64,000 nucleotides of DNA from an uncultured Hyphomonas sp. (lineage in GTDB: Bacteria > Pseudomonadota > Alphaproteobacteria > Caulobacterales > Hyphomonadaceae). Of the stretch, positions 23,598 through 33,760 are shown piece after piece. A program made the position numbers and the translations under genes. The notes beneath the pieces were generated by a model. That model worked only from the letters and a program-made list of their open reading frames with translations. It did not search any database and was not told where the DNA came from. Location: the NCBI RefSeq assembly GCF_963677035.1, contig NZ_OY781472.1, positions 186,001-250,000 on the forward strand, written 5' to 3'. Position 1 is the first letter of the stretch, and each line of letters opens with the position of its first letter.

Positions 23598-25352
23598 TTA
23601 AGGCCGGCTTGGCAGGGGCTGTTCGGACTCTGCCCTGACCACGGCAGGCTCATCCGGCCCCTTCAGCAGCTTTCCCTCGATGCGCGCCCGCTCCCGCGCT
23701 GCCGGTTCCAGCTTCAACGACCGCTCCCACTGAAATTTCGCCTCCAGCTTCCGCCCGCTGCGCCAGTATGCGTCGCCCAGATGGTCGTTCAGGGTTGCGT
23801 CTGAAGGCTCCAATTCTACTGCTTTTTCAAGGAAGTAGGTCGCAAGCTCATACCGGCCAAGCTGATAGTAGGCCCAGCCGAGACTGTCGGTGATAAAGCC
23901 GGAATCCGGGTCATAAGTCAGCGCCGTGCGGATCAGGCTCAGCCCCTCCTCCAGATGAATCCCCTGATCGACATAGGCATAGCCGAGATAGTTCAGCACC
24001 ATCGGGCTGTGCGGCTCAAGCTGCAGCGCCTGCTTCAGGTCCGCCTCCGCGCCGTCCCAGTCGTCCAGCGCGTGGCGGGCCGCGCCGCGCGAAAACAGGA
24101 GGCGCCAGTCTTCCCGTCCCTTCAGGGCATCGTCCTCGATAATCGCCGTCAGCAGGCGGTCTGCTTCCCGGTACTGCGCCTGCGCCCGGTAAATTTCCGC
24201 CAGCTGGACGCTGAGGCCCCGGTCAGGGGCCCTGGCCAGAGCCTGTCGGGCGACCTGAACCGCCTCATCGTCCCGGCCGAGCCCGAGGAGGGCCCAGGCG
24301 ATCTGCCCGCGGGCCGGCGAATAATAAGGAGACTTTTCAGGGATCTGCGCAAGAACAGCGATCGCCTCAGTGCCTCGCCCAGCTTTTTCGAGAGACTGCG
24401 CCCAAAGGCTCCGCGCCTCTTGCAGATCCGGGTCCAGGGCCAGCGCGAGCACGAAATAGACCGATGCGACATCGTCATCCGTGCGTGTGATCAGGGCAGC
24501 CGCCGGGACATATACGGCCAGGGCCGCCCCTTGCCGGGACGAAAGACGCGTGACTGGAATTTCCCGGCCAGACTGGATCTCCTTGCGCAGGCTTTCGAGA
24601 GCTGAATTTTCACCGACCTCGTCACGGAACGTGTTCAACAGGGTCAGCGCGCGGGCACGATCCCCATTCGCCGCCAGCAAACGGGCGTGCGCATCGAGGC
24701 CAACCGCCAGCCGGGCCCCGGAATTCCATAAGGTTTCAAATGTATCCAGCGCGTCTGCATCATCGTTGGCTGACAACTGAATCAGGCCCATCATGTAGAG
24801 GGTGGCGCTATCGAGGCGCGGGTCGCCAGTCAGTGTGTCCCGGAGATAGGTTTCGGCCGCCTCCGGCCCGTCCGCTTCCAGCATCCGCCATGCAGATATT
24901 CCGCGCGCCACGGTCCGGTTAAACGGGCCGAACCCGTCTTCCGCCAGATAGGCAGCCGACTCGGCGTCCTTGCCTTCGGACATCGCCTCAATACCGAGCG
25001 TCAACCTGACCAGCGTACCGAAGTTCCCAACGCCATGTGCCTTGTTTGCAAGCTTCACCGCCTGAGGGTAGTCGCCCGACACCAGGGCCGAATAAACGGC
25101 GCGCTCCGCAATGCCGGTAGATTCCGGTGCGGTATCAATAGACGCGGCGTACCGGCGGGCAGCCTCCCGCGGGTCATTGGTCATCGCGGCGTAGCGGGCA
25201 ACCAGGAAATCCCCCAGCGCCGCGGTGTCGGCAGGCGGCGCATAAGCAGAGCCGGCAGAGAAACCGTGGGCGCCGATCCCTGGATAGGACGCACATGCCG
25301 CACAGCTCAGCGACAGCAGGAATGCGGAAACGGCCCCGGTTCGTCTCATCAT
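23598..25352 (-). CDS. Secreted TPR-repeat protein
   Basis: 584 residues. N-terminal signal peptide (MMRRTGAVSAFLLSLSCAAC); the C at position 20 could be a lipoprotein cysteine but the lipobox is weak (S-C-A-A-C). The body is tetratricopeptide repeats: from about residue 60 several degenerate units, and clear ones in the second half (PHSPMVLNYLGYAYVDQGIHLEEGLSLIRTALTYDPDSGFITDSLGWAYYQLGRYELATYFLEKAVELEP, given here only by its pattern, residues roughly 455-535). Predicted protein-protein scaffold in the envelope. It is the first gene of the operon with ispE and the WecA-type transferase, which is a common arrangement in alphaproteobacteria. Confidence 0.85.
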   Translation of the reverse strand: MMRRTGAVSAFLLSLSCAACASYPGIGAHGFSAGSAYAPPADTAALGDFLVARYAAMTNDPREAARRYAASIDTAPESTGIAERAVYSALVSGDYPQAVKLANKAHGVGNFGTLVRLTLGIEAMSEGKDAESAAYLAEDGFGPFNRTVARGISAWRMLEADGPEAAETYLRDTLTGDPRLDSATLYMMGLIQLSANDDADALDTFETLWNSGARLAVGLDAHARLLAANGDRARALTLLNTFRDEVGENSALESLRKEIQSGREIPVTRLSSRQGAALAVYVPAAALITRTDDDVASVYFVLALALDPDLQEARSLWAQSLEKAGRGTEAIAVLAQIPEKSPYYSPARGQIAWALLGLGRDDEAVQVARQALARAPDRGLSVQLAEIYRAQAQYREADRLLTAIIEDDALKGREDWRLLFSRGAARHALDDWDGAEADLKQALQLEPHSPMVLNYLGYAYVDQGIHLEEGLSLIRTALTYDPDSGFITDSLGWAYYQLGRYELATYFLEKAVELEPSDATLNDHLGDAYWRSGRKLEAKFQWERSLKLEPAARERARIEGKLLKGPDEPAVVRAESEQPLPSRP

Positions 25353-25402
25353 GAAAGTGTCTCAGTTCGTTTCCGGCCCGGCAAGCGAATTTCCCCGCAG
25401 AA

Positions 25403-26587
25403 TCAGCCGGAACGGTCCGCCAGAAGCTTTTCCTGCTGAATAAAGAAGCGATCGATGCCGCGCTTTACAGCACGCATAGATTTCTGGCGGCCAGATCGCG
25501 ATTGCAGCCGGTTCGCATCCTCCCGGTTGGTCAGGAAGCCAAGCTCCAGCAGGACAGCCGGAACATCCGGTGCCAACAGCACATAAAAGCCTGCATTCTT
25601 GTGGGTATCTCGCAGCACGGGCCCGGCCTGCTGCAGCTCTGGCAGCAGCAATTCGGCAAACTCCGCCGAATGGGTCTTGGTCTCACGCTTTACCAGGTCC
25701 TTCAGGATGCCGGTGATCGACTGGGCTGTGCCGTCTTCCATCGGGATCTGCCAGTCATTCTTGCTGGCCTCCTTGTCGATTCGGGATTCCCCCCGTGCCG
25801 AAATCGTATAAACCGACGCGCCGGAGACGGATGCCCGGCCGGCCGCATCGGCGTGCAGCGAAATGAACAGGTTTGCTCCCCAGCTCCGGGCAAGTGTCAC
25901 GCGGTCTTCCAGCTCAATGAATGTGTCGGTTTCCCGCGTCAGGCGAACCTCATAGCGTGGGTCTGCTTCCAGCAGCTTTTTGAGCTCGAGCGCCGCTGCG
26001 AGCGTAATGTCTTTTTCTTTCTTGCCTGTCACAGCCAGAGCGCCCGGATCTTTGCCGCCATGGCCCGCATCGACGACGATCACGTATTTCTTGTTGCCAA
26101 TTCCGGGCTTCAGTGCCGCGACCTCTCGGCGCTGGCCTGCCTCGTTGCGCGCGGTCAGGGCCTTGGCCAGCTGGCGCATGTCGCGCCGGGCCACGCTGGC
26201 GAACCGGGCGCCAGAAACGGTGTCGAGATCGATAATCACCCGGTGGTCTGTCGCTGTGCCGGTGGGCGGAAGGGTCAGAACCCGTGTCACCATCAGCGGC
26301 CGGTCGAGGCTGAAGCGCAATTCAGACCCGGTCACAGCCCATTGCGGGACCCCGCCCATGCCTTTGCCAGACCGCGCTGTCGCGGCACCGTGCAGGGGCA
26401 GGACGACCGAGCGCCCGCTGGCGCCTTCGACCATATATGCCCTCGGATCCTGGGCCGTGTCGGTCCAGATTGTGATTCGGGTTGGCGCACCGTTGCCCAC
26501 GACACGTACGTCGCGTACCTCCCCCAGAGCCTGAAAAGCCCCGAAACAAACGGCAATGGCCAGAAAAACAAACCGAATATTCAACAT
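25403..26587 (-). CDS. N-acetylmuramoyl-L-alanine amidase (AmiC-like)
   Basis: Periplasmic zinc amidase that cuts the stem peptide from MurNAc, needed for daughter-cell separation. 394 residues from ATG 26587, which begins a signal peptide (MLNIRFVFLAIAVCFG). The open frame to 26704 has hydrophobic sequence but a better start is this one. Residues about 30-140 look like an AMIN domain (RITIWTDT, FSLDRPLMVTRVLTLPP). The Amidase_3 domain has VVDAGHGGKDPGA (zinc His), RETDTFIELEDR (Glu), SLHADAA (zinc His) and the catalytic Glu in LLELGFLTNREDA. Divergent from rne. A weak CtrA-like box lies in its promoter region. Confidence 0.93.
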   Translation of the reverse strand: MLNIRFVFLAIAVCFGAFQALGEVRDVRVVGNGAPTRITIWTDTAQDPRAYMVEGASGRSVVLPLHGAATARSGKGMGGVPQWAVTGSELRFSLDRPLMVTRVLTLPPTGTATDHRVIIDLDTVSGARFASVARRDMRQLAKALTARNEAGQRREVAALKPGIGNKKYVIVVDAGHGGKDPGALAVTGKKEKDITLAAALELKKLLEADPRYEVRLTRETDTFIELEDRVTLARSWGANLFISLHADAAGRASVSGASVYTISARGESRIDKEASKNDWQIPMEDGTAQSITGILKDLVKRETKTHSAEFAELLLPELQQAGPVLRDTHKNAGFYVLLAPDVPAVLLELGFLTNREDANRLQSRSGRQKSMRAVKRGIDRFFIQQEKLLADRSG

Positions 26588-27018
26588 TAAGTTGATACGA
26601 TTACCACCAGAACACACTAAAAAGACTGAACGAACAGCCTGCATAGCAAACTGAACATTAACCCACGATTGACCGGAGCTAATCAGCAACAGCAGCCAAT
26701 TCACGATTTGACTCTTTTCTTAGCGGGGAAAATTGGGCACTATCCGGGACGTAGCCGGATTACCGCGTTACAACGCAAGTTTCCTTATGACGCGCCAGCG
26801 ATCCCGGCTCACCCAATACAGGTCAGCGGGCGCCGCGCTCCGGAAAGCAGAGCAAATGTACCAGGGTGCCGCCCTAAATGACGCTTATTCAATGCCGCCA
26901 AGACGGCATGACGGCGGACGTGCCAGCACCCATTCCCTCAATATTCAGACCGGCCAGCTAGACTGCCTGAGGCGAAAACCGCCCGTTACAGCAGCGCCGG
27001 ATCAAAAGGTTCTTCTAC
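26588..27018. other. Divergent promoter / rne leader region
   Basis: 431 bp between the amidase and rne starts. It is expected to hold both promoters and a long rne 5' leader. Visible elements: a TTAA-N7-TTGA near-CtrA box at 26658-26672, a GACTC (GANTC) methylation-type site at 26710-26714, and a hairpin ATGCCG-N6-CGGCAT at 26892-26909 in the leader. No coding frame here has a ribosome binding site and plausible composition. Confidence 0.55.
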
Positions 27019-29754
27019 ATGAGCAAACTCATGCTGATCGACGCCGCCCACACGGAAGAGACCCGTGTGGCGATCGTCAACAATGGGCAGGTCGACGACT
27101 TCGACTTCGAAACAACTGGTAACGAACAACTCCGCGGCAATATTTACCTGGCAAAGGTAACGCGGGTTGAGCCGTCGCTGCAGGCGGCCTTCGTTGAGTA
27201 TGGCGGCAATCGCCATGGCTTCCTCGCCTTCAGCGAGATCCACCCGGACTATTACCAGCTTCCAGCTGAAGACCGCGAAGCCCTGCTCCGCGAAGCTGCC
27301 GAAGAGGCTGCCGCCGCCATCGAAGATGACGATGATGACGACGAGGCTTCGGCCGATGCCGAAAACGGCGACGACTCCGACGATTCAGATATCGACGAAG
27401 ATGACGCAACGGCAGACGACGATTCCGAAAGCGGCGATGAGGCTGACGAAGCCTCGGCTGATGACGAAGACGACGACAATGGTGACCAGGGCGGCCGGAA
27501 AAAGAAATCTGCCAAGTCTGCTGGCCGCCGCCCGGCCCGCAAGTCCAGCCGGACGTCGATCTCCAAACGCTACAAGATCCAGGAAGTGATCCGCCGCCGG
27601 CAGGTGATGCTGGTGCAGGTGGTGAAGGAAGAGCGCGGCTCCAAGGGCGCGGCGCTGACCACTTATCTCTCCCTCGCAGGCCGTTATTCGGTCCTGATGC
27701 CGAATACGCCCCGTGGCGGCGGCATTTCCCGCAAGATCGTCAACAGTTCTGACCGCAAGCGGCTGAAATCCATCGTGTCCGAACTGGACGTGCCGGACGG
27801 CATGGGCCTGATCGTGCGGACGGCTGGTGCCAAACGCACCAAGGCCGAGATCAAGCGCGATTACGATTATCTTTCAAAGCTTTGGGAGACGATCGTCGAA
27901 AAGACGCTCACCTCCGAAGCCCCCATGTTGATCAACGCCGAAGGCGGACTGGTCCACCGCGCCATGCGGGACATGTTCGACAAGGAGATCGAAGAAGTCC
28001 TTGTTCAGGGTGAAGAGGCCTATCGCGAGGCGAAAGATCTCGCCAAGCTGATCATGCCGAGCCAGTCGAAGAAGGTTCAGCAATGGAAGGAAGAGGATCC
28101 CCTCTTCGTTTCAGAAGCGGTCGAGGAACAGCTCGATTCGATCTATTCTCCGGTCGTGCAGCTGAAATCCGGCGGCTATCTGGTCATCAACCAGACCGAA
28201 GCGCTGGTGGCGATCGATGTGAACTCCGGCAAGGCCACGCGTGAGCGGAACATCGAACAGACGGCAACCCGCACGAACCTGGAAGCCGCTGAGGAAGCCT
28301 GCCGCCAGATGCGCCTGCGCGACCTGGCTGGCCTCATCGTGATCGACTTCATCGACATGGATGAGAACAAGAACAACCGCGCCGTCGAGAAGAAACTGAA
28401 AGAACACCTGAAGGTCGACCGCGCCCGGGTTCAGCATGGCCGGATCTCGCAGTTCGGCCTGATGGAAATCTCCCGGCAGCGCCGCCGCCAGGGCGTCCTG
28501 CAGGCAACTTCCGATCCCTGCCCGTCCTGTAACGGCACGGGCCGCCGCCGCTCCATCCCGTCGGCTGCTCTCCAGCTGATCCGCGCGATCGAGGCCCGCG
28601 CCGCCACAGGCGGCCTGAAGGCGATCTCGGTGAAGGCCCCGACGGATGTCGCGCTCTACATCCTGAACAACAAACGCGAAGCGCTGATCGAGATTGAGCG
28701 GATGGCCGGTTTTGCGGTCTCCATCCACTCCTCCGAAGAAATGCTGCCGGGCGATTTCACGATCGATGCCGAGCGCGACCAGAACGCCAAGCCGAAGAAG
28801 CGCAAACAGCCGCGCTCGCTGCAGAAACCGTCCAGGCCGGCTCCGTCCGATGCGGACGATGAAAGCGTCGACGACGAAGACACAGCCGATTCCGAAAACG
28901 ATGCCGACAGCGACGAAGACGGTGACGAGAAAAAGTCCCGCCGCAAGCGCCGGCGCCGTGGCGGACGCCGCCGCAACAAGGGCGATGGCGAAACCGGTAT
29001 GGAAGTCGTCGATGGCGATGCCCCGATTGTCGCCCTCGATGAGGAAAGCGCGGACGACGACGAAGAGTCCGATGATGATGGCGACAGCAATGACGCCTCG
29101 TCCGACGAAGATTCGGACACACCGCGCAAGCGCCGCCGCCGCGGTCGCCGCGGTGGACGTCGCCGTCGCCGCAGCAATACAGACCGTGCCGAAGGGTCGG
29201 AAGAGCAGAACGAGAATGCGCCGGCCGATGGCGGGGCCTATCTCGATGGCCTGGCCGCCAGCGCGCCGGATATGCTGGACGCTGAACCGCCAGCTACGCT
29301 GGAAAGCTCTGAACCGGAAATCATGCCGGAATCGGTCGCCGAAGAAGCTGTGGCCGAAGTGAAGGCAAACGAAGAGGCAGAGGCGGAAGACAAGCCCAAG
29401 CCAAAACGCACCCGCCGGTCCCGCACTCGCAAATCCGATACTCAGGACAAAGCACCAGCCGATGAAGCGGTTGCGGACACGGCACCTGCCGAAGAGCCGA
29501 AAGCCGAAGCGCCTGCGACCAAACAGAAGGCTGAAGCTGAAGCGCTGCCGGAACCTGAAGTGATGCCCGCCGATGTCGCAGCACAAGCGGCCGATACGGT
29601 GGAAGCGGAAGTCGAAGCGGAAGCGGTCGTCGCCCACATGGACGAAAGCGCTACCAAGCAGGAGCCTACACCGGAAGCAGAGCCCGAACCGTCGAAAGAC
29701 AAGAAACCTGACGCCCCCCGCCGCACCGGCTGGTGGGCCCGCGCCCGGAAGTAA
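27019..29754 (+). CDS. rne: Ribonuclease E/G family endoribonuclease (RNase E)
   Basis: Single-strand-specific endonuclease and degradosome scaffold; processes rRNA, tRNA and mRNA. 911 residues. Order: MSKLMLIDAAHTEETRVA, an S1 RNA-binding domain interrupted by an acidic insert (about residues 97-150, almost only D/E/S/A) and a basic stretch, then the sensor and catalytic region with VRTAGAKR-like, IVIDFIDMDENKNNR (Mg-binding Asp) and the zinc-link CPSCNGTGR. From about residue 600 to the end is low-complexity, alternating basic (RRKRRRRGGRRRR) and acidic stretches, the disordered scaffold tail. A hairpin terminator follows at 29779-29808. Start ATG at 27019. Confidence 0.96.
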   Translation: MSKLMLIDAAHTEETRVAIVNNGQVDDFDFETTGNEQLRGNIYLAKVTRVEPSLQAAFVEYGGNRHGFLAFSEIHPDYYQLPAEDREALLREAAEEAAAAIEDDDDDDEASADAENGDDSDDSDIDEDDATADDDSESGDEADEASADDEDDDNGDQGGRKKKSAKSAGRRPARKSSRTSISKRYKIQEVIRRRQVMLVQVVKEERGSKGAALTTYLSLAGRYSVLMPNTPRGGGISRKIVNSSDRKRLKSIVSELDVPDGMGLIVRTAGAKRTKAEIKRDYDYLSKLWETIVEKTLTSEAPMLINAEGGLVHRAMRDMFDKEIEEVLVQGEEAYREAKDLAKLIMPSQSKKVQQWKEEDPLFVSEAVEEQLDSIYSPVVQLKSGGYLVINQTEALVAIDVNSGKATRERNIEQTATRTNLEAAEEACRQMRLRDLAGLIVIDFIDMDENKNNRAVEKKLKEHLKVDRARVQHGRISQFGLMEISRQRRRQGVLQATSDPCPSCNGTGRRRSIPSAALQLIRAIEARAATGGLKAISVKAPTDVALYILNNKREALIEIERMAGFAVSIHSSEEMLPGDFTIDAERDQNAKPKKRKQPRSLQKPSRPAPSDADDESVDDEDTADSENDADSDEDGDEKKSRRKRRRRGGRRRNKGDGETGMEVVDGDAPIVALDEESADDDEESDDDGDSNDASSDEDSDTPRKRRRRGRRGGRRRRRSNTDRAEGSEEQNENAPADGGAYLDGLAASAPDMLDAEPPATLESSEPEIMPESVAEEAVAEVKANEEAEAEDKPKPKRTRRSRTRKSDTQDKAPADEAVADTAPAEEPKAEAPATKQKAEAEALPEPEVMPADVAAQAADTVEAEVEAEAVVAHMDESATKQEPTPEAEPEPSKDKKPDAPRRTGWWARARK

Positions 29755-29778
29755 GGCCGCGAAGTCATCCACAAAAAC

Positions 29779-29808
29779 AAAAAGGCCGGAGCAATGCTCC
29801 GGCCTTTT
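29779..29808. terminator. Bidirectional rho-independent terminator (rne / fadJ)
   Basis: Perfect 12-bp stem AAAGGCCGGAGC / GCTCCGGCCTTT with a 3-base loop; A-run on the left, T-run on the right. It lies between the convergent rne and fadJ-like genes, 25 bp after the rne stop. Confidence 0.92.
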
Positions 29809-29831
29809 CTATTGGGCTGAAACCCTTGCGC

Positions 29832-32063
29832 CTAGGCGGCGGCTTTCGCCTTCGTCCCGGCGGGCGGGAAGCGGTCGTAGAAGCCTTCGCCCTTGGCGGC
29901 CATGTCGCGCAGGACAGCCGGCGGCTCGAAGCGTTCGCCATACTTGGCGGCGAGGCGATCGGCCTCTGCAACGAATTCCTTGATGCCCCAGATCAGGTCG
30001 ACATAGGAGCAGCAACCACCCGTGAACGGCGCAAAGCCCCAGGCCAGGATCGAACCGATGTCGGCGTCGCGGGCATCGGTGATCACGCCTTCATCAAAGC
30101 AGCGCGCCACTTCGATGGCCTGACGGACGAGGAAGCGATTGGTCAGCTCCTGTTTCATGTCCGGCGGGCATTCGTCCACCTTCACTTCGATCATCTTGTT
30201 GATGTCGGGCCACAGGCGTTCCGGCTTGCCCTTCTCGTTATAGTCGTAGAAGCCCTTGCCAGCCTTGCGGCCTACGCGGCCCTGGTCTTCCACCAGCCAG
30301 GCGAGGAATTGGGTCCGGTCATCGCTCTGCAGATCCACGCCCGCAGCTTCAGCTGTCGCACGCGTCACTTTCAGGGCGGTGTCGAGACCGACAGAGTCGG
30401 ACACTTCAAGTGCACCCATCGGCATACCGCACTGGCGGCCGACATTCTCGATGATCGCAGGCTTGATGCCCTCAGCCAGCATTTCCATGCCTTCGCGCGT
30501 ATAGGTGCCGAAGCAGCGCGAAGTGTAGAAGCCGCGGCTGTCGTTCACAGCGATCGGTGTCTTGCGGATGGCGAGCACATAGTCGACCGCCTTGGCGAGC
30601 GTGGCTTCGCTGGTTTCCTTGCCGGAGATGATCTCCACAAGCCCCATACGTTCCACCGGCGAGAAGAAGTGAATGCCGATGAAATTCTCAGGGCGCTTCG
30701 ACGCCTTGGCAAGGCCGGTGATCGGCAGGGTCGACGTGTTGGAACCGAAGACGGCATCCTCGTCCAGAACGGCTTCGGCCATCCCGGTGATCTTGGCTTT
30801 CAGCTCTTCATTCTCAAACACGGCTTCGATCACAAGATCAGCGCCTTTGACATCGTCATAGGAATCCGTCGTGGTGATCAGATCGAGCAGAGCATCGCCC
30901 TTCTCTTTCGTGGACTTGCCGCGCGACACGTCCTTGTCGACGAGGCGGCGGGAGTAGTCCTTGCCTTTCTCAGCATTCTCTTTCGAGACATCGACCAGCA
31001 CGGTCGGGATGCCCGCTTTCGCCTGGACGTAGGCAATGCCAGCACCCATCAGGCCAGCACCAATGACAGCGATTTTCTTGAACTCGGTCTTTGGATGGCC
31101 TGCCGGGCGGTTTGCCCCTTTCGACAGTTCCTGCATCGACAGGAACAGTGAACGGATCATTGCCTTGGCTTCCGGGCGCTGCTGGGTGTTAATGAAGTAG
31201 CGCGTTTCAATACGCAGGCCAGCATCGATCGGCACCTGAATGCCTTCGTAAATGCAGGACAGAATATTGTTCTGGGCCGGATAGTTCCCGTAGGTTTTCG
31301 ACGCCAGCATCATGTTGGACATCGTAGCGACCTGACCGGCACCCGGGGATTTGTGCGGGACGCCGCCAGGCACTTTGAAGCCCTTTTCGTCCCACGGCGC
31401 CTTAGCGGTCGGGTTTGCTTTGACCCAGGCTTTGGCCTTTTCAACGGTTTCCGAAGACGGGGCAAGTTCCTGCACCACGCCCATGGAAAGCGCTTCTTCG
31501 GCTTTGAAGCTTTTGCCCTGAAGGATCAGCGGCAGGGCTGTCTGAATGCCAACCAGGCGCGGCAGGCGCTGCGTTCCACCGGCACCCGGCAGGAGACCGA
31601 TCTTGGCCTCCGGCAGACCGAACTGTAGCTTCGGATTGTCATTCGCGGCAACGCGGTAATGACAGGCAAGCGCCACTTCCAGACCACCGCCAAGGGCGAG
31701 GCCATTCAGCGCCACGGCCACCGGCTTGCCACATGTTTCCAGCTTGCGCAGGGTGCCGTTCAGAGCAAAGCCCTGATCGAATTGCTGCTTCTTCAGCTCC
31801 GCTTCGGAGAGGTCTTTCTTTTCGCCGCCACCAGCGCGGTCGCCCATTTCACCCAGGTCCGCCCCGGCGCAGAAGCCGCTCGGCTTACCGGAGGAAATGA
31901 CCAGGCCCTTGATATCGTCGTTGGAAGCAACTTCGTCAGCAATCGCGATAATGTCCGCAATGGCTTTGCCGGTCAGCGTGTTCATGCTGCGGCCTGGCAC
32001 GTCGAAAACAGCGTGTGCGATGCCGTCTGCGTCGATGTCCCAACCAAATGTCTCGAGTTTCAT
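29832..32063 (-). CDS. fadJ: Beta-oxidation multifunctional protein: enoyl-CoA hydratase + 3-hydroxyacyl-CoA dehydrogenase
   Basis: 743-residue fusion. Residues about 1-200 are a crotonase-fold hydratase (FCAGADLGEMGD, NGLALGGGLEVALACHYRVA, GLLPGAGGTQRLPRL, including the oxyanion-hole glycines and catalytic acidic residues). From about residue 330 a 3-hydroxyacyl-CoA dehydrogenase follows: Rossmann IGAGLMGAGIAYVQAKAG, then IEAVFENEELK, STLPITGLA, IGIHFFSPV and the C-terminal domains. It catalyses the second and third steps of fatty acid degradation with the thiolase encoded 31 bp upstream. Order in transcription: acyl-CoA dehydrogenase, thioesterase, thiolase, this gene. Called fadJ by domain order; fadB or another subfamily name is possible. 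Confidence 0.92.
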   Translation of the reverse strand: MKLETFGWDIDADGIAHAVFDVPGRSMNTLTGKAIADIIAIADEVASNDDIKGLVISSGKPSGFCAGADLGEMGDRAGGGEKKDLSEAELKKQQFDQGFALNGTLRKLETCGKPVAVALNGLALGGGLEVALACHYRVAANDNPKLQFGLPEAKIGLLPGAGGTQRLPRLVGIQTALPLILQGKSFKAEEALSMGVVQELAPSSETVEKAKAWVKANPTAKAPWDEKGFKVPGGVPHKSPGAGQVATMSNMMLASKTYGNYPAQNNILSCIYEGIQVPIDAGLRIETRYFINTQQRPEAKAMIRSLFLSMQELSKGANRPAGHPKTEFKKIAVIGAGLMGAGIAYVQAKAGIPTVLVDVSKENAEKGKDYSRRLVDKDVSRGKSTKEKGDALLDLITTTDSYDDVKGADLVIEAVFENEELKAKITGMAEAVLDEDAVFGSNTSTLPITGLAKASKRPENFIGIHFFSPVERMGLVEIISGKETSEATLAKAVDYVLAIRKTPIAVNDSRGFYTSRCFGTYTREGMEMLAEGIKPAIIENVGRQCGMPMGALEVSDSVGLDTALKVTRATAEAAGVDLQSDDRTQFLAWLVEDQGRVGRKAGKGFYDYNEKGKPERLWPDINKMIEVKVDECPPDMKQELTNRFLVRQAIEVARCFDEGVITDARDADIGSILAWGFAPFTGGCCSYVDLIWGIKEFVAEADRLAAKYGERFEPPAVLRDMAAKGEGFYDRFPPAGTKAKAAA

Positions 32064-32094
32064 GATACTTTATTCCGATTATTCTGTGTAAGGA

Positions 32095-33300
<1,206 letters not shown>

Positions 33301-33325
33301 ATGAGAGGCTCCTTCTCAAACTGTA

Positions 33326-33754
33326 TCAAATGACCGGCTTCAAAACCGGATTGAGGGTCAGACTCGCGGTGGAGCGGGCAGCTTCCTTGCCGCGGGAATC
33401 GTAGAGTTCGGCTTCGGCGAACAACATCGCCCGGCCGACATTGCGCAGGCGGGCGGCCACTTCGATGGCTCCCTTGCGAACAGGGCGGAGAAAGTGCGTG
33501 TGCAGGTCCACCGTCGAAGGCAATTTCGTCTTGCCGGCTTTCATGCCCGCCAGCATGCCGATCGTATCATCCATCATGGCGACAAGATAGCCGCCCTGGA
33601 TGACACCGGCCGGATTGCAGAATTCCGGCCGGCCTTCAAAGCGCACACGTGTCGTCAGCTCTTTCATGTCGAGCGCAAGAAGCTCGAAACCAAGCGACGT
33701 CGAGCTGGGGCTTGGCGTCGGAAACACGTCACGAATGAGGTCACTGTCGGGCAT
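33326..33754 (-). CDS. PaaI-family hotdog thioesterase
   Basis: 142 residues with a hotdog fold pattern: EFCNPAGVIQGGYLVAMMDDTIGML (the long hotdog helix, here as N-P-x-G-V-x-x-G-G), then LPSTVDLHTHFLRPVRKGAIEVAARLRNVG and AEAELYDSRGKEAARSTASL. Predicted to hydrolyse acyl-CoA or aryl-CoA thioesters and so release CoA or shed unusual intermediates from the beta-oxidation operon in which it sits. 6 bp separate it from the acyl-CoA dehydrogenase upstream and 25 bp from the thiolase downstream. Substrate unknown. Confidence 0.9.
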   Translation of the reverse strand: MPDSDLIRDVFPTPSPSSTSLGFELLALDMKELTTRVRFEGRPEFCNPAGVIQGGYLVAMMDDTIGMLAGMKAGKTKLPSTVDLHTHFLRPVRKGAIEVAARLRNVGRAMLFAEAELYDSRGKEAARSTASLTLNPVLKPVI

Positions 33755-33760
33755 GTCAGA

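Noticed and set aside
29733..31151. 472-codon plus-strand frame downstream of rne
   Set aside because: Covers the terminator and fadJ-like gene antisense.
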